A DNA stretch of 64,000 nucleotides from Jacaranda mimosifolia (taxonomy: Eukaryota; Streptophyta; Magnoliopsida; Lamiales; Bignoniaceae): positions 27,938,230 to 28,002,229 of the forward strand of contig CM032121.1 of NCBI GenBank assembly GCA_018894105.1. Reading direction: 5' to 3'. Of this stretch, positions 59,367 to 64,000 are shown in pieces. Within the stretch, counting starts at the first letter, position 1, and the number at the start of each line of letters is the position of its first letter. The notes under the pieces are model-generated. The model had not been told where the DNA came from and searched no databases. It saw nothing but the letters and a program-made list of their open reading frames with translations. Position numbers and translations under genes: made by a program.

Positions 59367-60492
59367 GCTACTAACTACTACATCTTCTTTGTGTGACTGC
59401 TCTCTTATAACACCTATTTAATTTCCAACTCACTAAGAATGTCTCAATCTCGAAACCACCCCTAAGCAGGACAATCCTCCAATTAATTTCCAGATTTTCG
59501 CTCCATTAAAAAAGTCCCCACTTACCATTCAGATTTCCCTTTTTTCTTTACCCAAAAAAAAATTGCTGCAGATATTTTTACTTAAGTCCATCAGCAACCC
59601 CACTGATTCATCTAACCACCATATTTATATGAGGGCCCAGAATCCAGATTAACCAAAAATCGCCTCCATTAATTTATTTCTGTTTTTTTTTTTTTAAGAG
59701 AGAGAGGGGGGTTTGCATTTATGATTTAGTACAGTAGTACAGTGAGGAACCATCAGAAATAATTGCCAACAGTGCATTTAGTTATGTTTGGCTGCTTCTG
59801 CATCTGTTGAAGCAGTAAAACAGTGGCTCACTCTGCATCTGTGCAGTGAGTGAGTAAATTGGAGGGATAAGCATAATCTCAACCGTATTTTCATATATCT
59901 GCCAACAATTGGCAAATACCTCTTTATTCTGCGGAAAAACAACCAAAAAGAACCTCAATTTCAGACAACGCCATTCACTCCCACTTCTTTCTTTGTCTTG
60001 CTTTCAGTTCCTTTAATCAGTAATATCAAATTCCTCCTTTGATCTTCCAATTTTTCATCAGATTTGTTTGCTCATACAACGCAAGAAAGAATAAGAAAGT
60101 AATAACGAAATTTCGTAAAGCCTAATTTAATGAAACAAACAAGGACCCTGATTAAGATTTAATTTACTTTCTCCTTTTTTGGGTTCTCATTTTCTGTTGC
60201 AATTCTTTTTTCTTTTTTCCCCCTAAAATCTGCTCCGAGATGGACAATTCTTTTTGAAAATAAAAAGGAAAAAGAAAAAAGGCCCTCGCGTCTTCTCTCA
60301 ACTCTCTCGTACCCATCTCCTCCTTTTTCCTACTGTACAATAGCAAAATTATTTTTGGGTGCCATTTTTCTCATGACTTGACAAAACTAAACTCCAGACT
60401 AAACAAGAAACAGAGATCGTTTCTTTCTCTCATCATCGCCTTTTCTCAGATTAATTTTCCCTTTCGCCCATAAAAGAAAAAGCATGAATCAA
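59367..60492 (-). other. Downstream region of the MYB gene
   Basis: Probable 3' UTR near 60492 and then AT/CT-rich spacer. No ORF of interest; the 60164-60346 ORF is low-complexity. Confidence 0.5.
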
Positions 60493-61653
60493 TCAATCAA
60501 TCCTGCTGATCCCAATGCGGCTCATGGCGGCATTCCTGAATCCCTCATTGACATTAGCTTGCTGCATGCACATGCCCATCTGCTGATACTGCTGCTGCTG
60601 CTGATTATACTGTTGCTGCTGAATATACTGCTGCTGCTGCTGATAACGTTGTTGTTGCTGTTGTTCTAAGCCCACCATGTAATTCCTCACCTCCGCCCTT
60701 ATCATATCCTGCATCACCGCCATCAACTCCGCGCTGAACGGCACAAAAACGTTATCTTGTTGCTGCAACTGCACCGGCGCAGGCGGCGCTACTGTACTGG
60801 TTTGTGATCCAAACCCCGTCTTATTATTAGCCAGGGTGGTTTGTGGTTGAACAGGGATGGCAGGTGGTCCCGCTGGTGGCAGCGGCGGTGCAGGTGGTGA
60901 CGGAGTCGGCAGAACAGGCAGCAATTGGATGGGATTAGTTTTTGGTTGAGCTAATTCAGCTTTGAGATTGGTTGACTCGGTTGACTCCACACCGGGAAGA
61001 GAAAGGCTGAGACTAGTCGGGGGATCGTGGCTGGACGACGCCGTTTCGAGCTGTGAGGGCAAGACCCCGCCGGCTCTGGCCACCGGTTTATATAAATGCG
61101 AAGCCGACATAACGGGCAGACTCGAATCGCTGACGTCAGACCCGGACGGGCTGCCTGGACTGGAGTGAAGACCCGAGACCGGAACGCCCGACCCGGCGCT
61201 GACGGATCTTTTGAGAGGGCGCTGCTGGTGACCCGCAAACTCATTGTTATCATTGTTGTTCAGGTTACCGTCGTCAGAGCTAAGAGAAGAGCACTTGCGC
61301 TTGAGGGTAGAGTTCCAATGGTTCTTGATGGCGTTGTCGGTTCGACCCGATAGAAGCCGGGCTATCGTGGCCCATTTATTGCCGAACTTAGCATGGGCCC
61401 GGATTATGGTCTCGTCTTCCTCTGGCGTAAAGGCCCGGTGCTCCACCTGGGGAGAGAGCTGATTGCACCACCTCAAGCGGCAACTCTTGCCGGATCTCCC
61501 GGGGATAGATTTGCTGATGAGGGACCAGTTCCTCGGGCCGTGCTTCTGCACCAGCTGCTGCAACAGCTCATCCTCCTCGGGGCTCCATGGACCCTTGATC
61601 CGATCCATATCCATTTTCTTACAGAAACCACCACTACTCGTATTGGCTGCCAT
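60493..61653 (-). CDS. MYB44/73-like: R2R3-MYB transcription factor, subgroup 22 (MYB44/70/73/77 type)
   Basis: An intronless 386-aa nuclear DNA-binding protein. R2 (about 20-67) has Trp 23, 43 and 62; R3 (about 73-118) has Phe 75 and Trp 94 and 113. [20 protein letters not shown] (91-110) is typical of subgroup 22. Later motifs support this: [10 protein letters not shown] (about 144-153), LSLSLPG (about 214-220, an LxLxL EAR-type repression motif) and [21 protein letters not shown] (about 300-320). The tail is glutamine-rich (about 325-365) and longer than in Arabidopsis members (about 300-320 aa). Family members act in abscisic acid, auxin and stress responses. The start is the only ATG before R2, and subgroup-22 genes are usually intronless, which fits. 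Confidence 0.95.
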   Translation of the reverse strand: MAANTSSGGFCKKMDMDRIKGPWSPEEDELLQQLVQKHGPRNWSLISKSIPGRSGKSCRLRWCNQLSPQVEHRAFTPEEDETIIRAHAKFGNKWATIARLLSGRTDNAIKNHWNSTLKRKCSSLSSDDGNLNNNDNNEFAGHQQRPLKRSVSAGSGVPVSGLHSSPGSPSGSDVSDSSLPVMSASHLYKPVARAGGVLPSQLETASSSHDPPTSLSLSLPGVESTESTNLKAELAQPKTNPIQLLPVLPTPSPPAPPLPPAGPPAIPVQPQTTLANNKTGFGSQTSTVAPPAPVQLQQQDNVFVPFSAELMAVMQDMIRAEVRNYMVGLEQQQQQRYQQQQQYIQQQQYNQQQQQYQQMGMCMQQANVNEGFRNAAMSRIGISRID

Positions 61654-61813
61654 TTTTGGGATTTTCAGACAAACATGAAAAGAGAATCAAGATCAGATTT
61701 TTAGAGAGTTTTGTTCCTATATTCTGTTTTTGTTTTTTTTTCCTGGGACTTAATTCTGTCCTTGGCTATGGAGGAGGAGAAGAGCGTTTGTATGGATGGA
61801 TAGAGTTGGGGGG

Positions 61814-61822
61814 TATATATAT
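61814..61822 (-). promoter_or_regulatory. Probable TATA box of the MYB gene
   Basis: ATATATATA (minus strand, in CTCATATATATACCCC) lies about 160 bp upstream of the ATG at 61653, a normal core-promoter position for a leader of about 130 nt. Confidence 0.6.
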
Positions 61823-62100
61823 GAGAGAGGAATGTGATAGGGATGACCGGAGTGGCCGGTGGCGTGGTGGGGGGTGAGGAGCGTTATGGGCACCGCTTGG
61901 GGAAAAGAAAGAGGTTGAATTTGGGGGGATCTGGAATACAGCTGGCAAACGGACACGCGTCACATCCAAGCTCTGCACTGATTTACACATATGCATCATT
62001 ATTAATCTACACTCTCCTTTTTACTGGCGTAAACTTCACACTCTCTCCCTTTTGGCTCTTTTGCCCTTTCTCCACTTTATTGATTTTTTTTTTCTTGTCA
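61823..62100 (-). promoter_or_regulatory. Proximal promoter region of the MYB gene
   Basis: More GC-rich than the DNA beyond. It contains CACGCGT/GACACGCG near 61950-61960 and a CT-rich patch near 62030-62080. No individual site can be proven from sequence alone. Confidence 0.35.
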
Positions 62101-63720
62101 ATTTTCGAGTAAAAAATATATTCATAATTTCGTTTTAATTTTCCCCTGTTTTTAATTATTTTGTTAATTTGATTTTTAGCTACCATAATTTTTTGCGGCT
62201 AGCTCCTATTTGTCGCATCACTTTTCAATTTGAGAAAATTATTAAAACAACTAATAACAGTAAATATATTAAAATTATTTTCCTTGACTTACTAGTAAAA
62301 TATAACAAGTATCTCATCACGTAATATAGATGTGAATTACATTTATTATGCTACACATTACAGAATTTTATATTTCAACTTTACAGCAAAATACCAATTT
62401 TATTATCACATTTTCATTTTTTCATTCAAAATTTTAAAATTGAACTTACAATGATGCATTCATTTGTATTGACGTACAATTTTTTTTAGAGAGAATATTA
62501 TAAATGATGAATTTATCATCATATCAATAAATCAATATTTTTTTTTATTTTCAAATTAAATAATCAAAGTATAAACTACCAACAAGGCACATAAAGTGCA
62601 TATAACACGACCACTTTGGTCAAACACAAGACCTCTCACATAATAAGGGGAGACTGATATCATTCGGACTACAAGTCACTGGGCTATACTAACGTACAAT
62701 TTAAAAGTATAAATATTTTATAATTGCATTGGATCATCATAATCATATATATTCAACATAAATCTAATTCCTAGCATAACTTGAGTTGAATCGGACTAGC
62801 CACAAAACTTAGTTAAATTTTCAAGCCCCACAAAGAACAATACTAAATCTTGTAAAATTTGACCATGTAACGAAGTTAATAGTGAATGGTAATCCTACTA
62901 AATATAATCTTAACCCTATCAAGAAACGTTAAATATAAGGAAGTACGCAGTTGAAGAGGGTGCGGTACCGCGTGTTACATTTATACTAGTTTTGACCCGT
63001 ACGTTACACTAGGTAATAATTTTAAATTTTATTAAATTCAATATGTATTAATTATATAATTAATATTGATATTTTTTTAAATATTATAAACATTGAACAA
63101 AAATAATAATTTATAAAAATTAACAACATTTTTATTACAAATATTTTTTGAACATCGAACTAATAAAATAGTAAAAAAAGAAAACCATGGTTAAAGAAAA
63201 ATCGTAATATGAAAAAAGGTGAAAAGAATCGATCAAAATCGAAAAATATATCTAAAATTTTAATTTACTACAAAATCAAGACTTCAAATTCCTTTTGTAA
63301 ATTAAACTGCCTCATAAACATACAAAAATTATTAATTTTAATAAATCATACAAAAATTAAAAAATACATGCATTGTAAAACAAATAGAATTTAACTCACC
63401 AAGCAAATGAGCAAATGATTCTATAGAGGTGAAGCAAAAAAATATTTCCGTACCTTTAAATATTAGTGTATGGTATGTTCGGTTATTTTTAGTATATATT
63501 ATTTGAAAGGATTATGAGCTTAGATTAAGGAACTTAACTTAATTAAAATATCAAATTATGGACTAAAATATATTTTAGGGAATATTAAATTAAGGCAAAA
63601 ATTTTCAAACTAATCATAGAAAGAGTTATGTAGGAAATGTTACCATTTCAAAATATAAAAAATGTCAAAACTACTATTCGGACTTAATGCCTAAATTTAT
63701 GATATAAAAAATTAAATATT
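62101..63720. other. AT-rich intergenic DNA
   Basis: No gene. There is a repeat-like segment at about 62590-62690 (ACGACCACTTTGGTCAAACA... ACAAGTCACTGGGCTA) and another near 62975 (ACTAGTTTTGACCCGTACG), both resembling common dispersed plant repeats. Their families are not identified. Confidence 0.45.
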
Positions 63721-63850
63721 TAGCATAAATACGTCAATAACTAAATTTACATACTCACATTAGCCATTTATATAATAACTTAACGTTTAGCATAAATATG
63801 TCAATAACTAAATTTACACACTCACATTAGCCATTTATATAATAACTTAG
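63721..63850. repeat. 67-bp direct tandem duplication
   Basis: TAGCATAAATACGTCAATAA at 63721 recurs as TAGCATAAATATGTCAATAA at 63788. The copies run in parallel through ATTAGCCATTTATATAATAA with very few changes. Confidence 0.95.
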
Positions 63851-64000
63851 GGCTTGTTCAGTAGCATTTTGGCCATTTTCTAGAAAAAAATTTGAGAGAA
63901 TGAGTTTTTTAGAGAAAACTTGGAAAAAGTGTCGAGTGTTTGTTTATGTTTTAGGAAAATAGGGAAAATGAATTGAGAATGAGTTGTTTGCTTGTTAATG
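63850..64000. mobile_element. Start of a MITE-like element, cut by the window edge
   Basis: TTA then GGGCTTGTTCAGTAGCATTT resembles the GGGCTTGTTCGG start of PIF/Harbinger-like or hAT-like MITEs. The other end lies outside the window. Confidence 0.4.

Noticed and set aside
60951..61704. Several + and - ORFs of 70-100 codons across the MYB gene
   Set aside because: GC-rich shadow frames of the 386-codon MYB ORF with no domain of their own.
1..64000. tRNA or rRNA genes
   Set aside because: I saw no tRNA cloverleaf with A and B boxes and no rRNA-like stretch; the only tRNA-related sequences are primer-binding sites.

Overview
This is nuclear DNA from a eudicot plant. The basis is three plant gene families with plant-type GT-AG introns and an AT-rich, transposon-packed intergenic space. 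The species cannot be fixed from the sequence alone.

Three host genes look intact. (1) An MRG-family chromatin reader (chromodomain plus MRG domain, MRG1/MRG2 type) lies on + at 7162-14588. I reconstruct 11 exons and about 319 codons; intron 1 uses a GC donor and exon 3 is only 14 nt. (2) The chloroplast P1B-type heavy-metal ATPase HMA1 lies on + at 29448-38197. I reconstruct 12 exons and about 821 codons, with a His-rich N-terminus and all P-type ATPase motifs. (3) An intronless subgroup-22 R2R3-MYB factor (MYB44/70/73/77 type) with a glutamine-rich tail lies on - at 60493-61653. The genes have unrelated jobs (histone-mark reading, chloroplast metal transport, stress/hormone transcription) and do not form a cluster.

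The rest is mostly repeats, left to right. 1-2260: a tandem array of ~400-bp units. 2744-6984: four terminal-inverted-repeat elements reaching almost to the MRG TATA box. 15352-19531: a near-perfect 4.2-kb palindrome with a 10-bp target duplication. 20172-27801: a decayed, circularly permuted endogenous caulimovirid (plant pararetrovirus) with 83-bp terminal redundancy. 28313-29162: an 850-bp element just upstream of HMA1. 38912-39258: a small MITE. 39870-49910: a degenerate Ty3/Gypsy (Tat-type) element on -, carrying an opposite-strand ORF region with its own TATA box. 49950-53750: a second, mirrored Gypsy remnant on +. 54017-57972: a gag-only LTR element with two 890-bp LTRs. 58789-59366: a small inverted-repeat element. 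62100-64000: AT-rich DNA with a short tandem duplication and the start of another MITE-like element.

The most unusual structures are the giant palindrome, the permuted pararetrovirus, the two Gypsy elements with opposing ORFs, and a tandem duplication of an exon/intron boundary in HMA1. Exon boundaries were placed by eye from splice consensus, reading-frame continuity and remembered family conservation. No alignment or transcript data were available.
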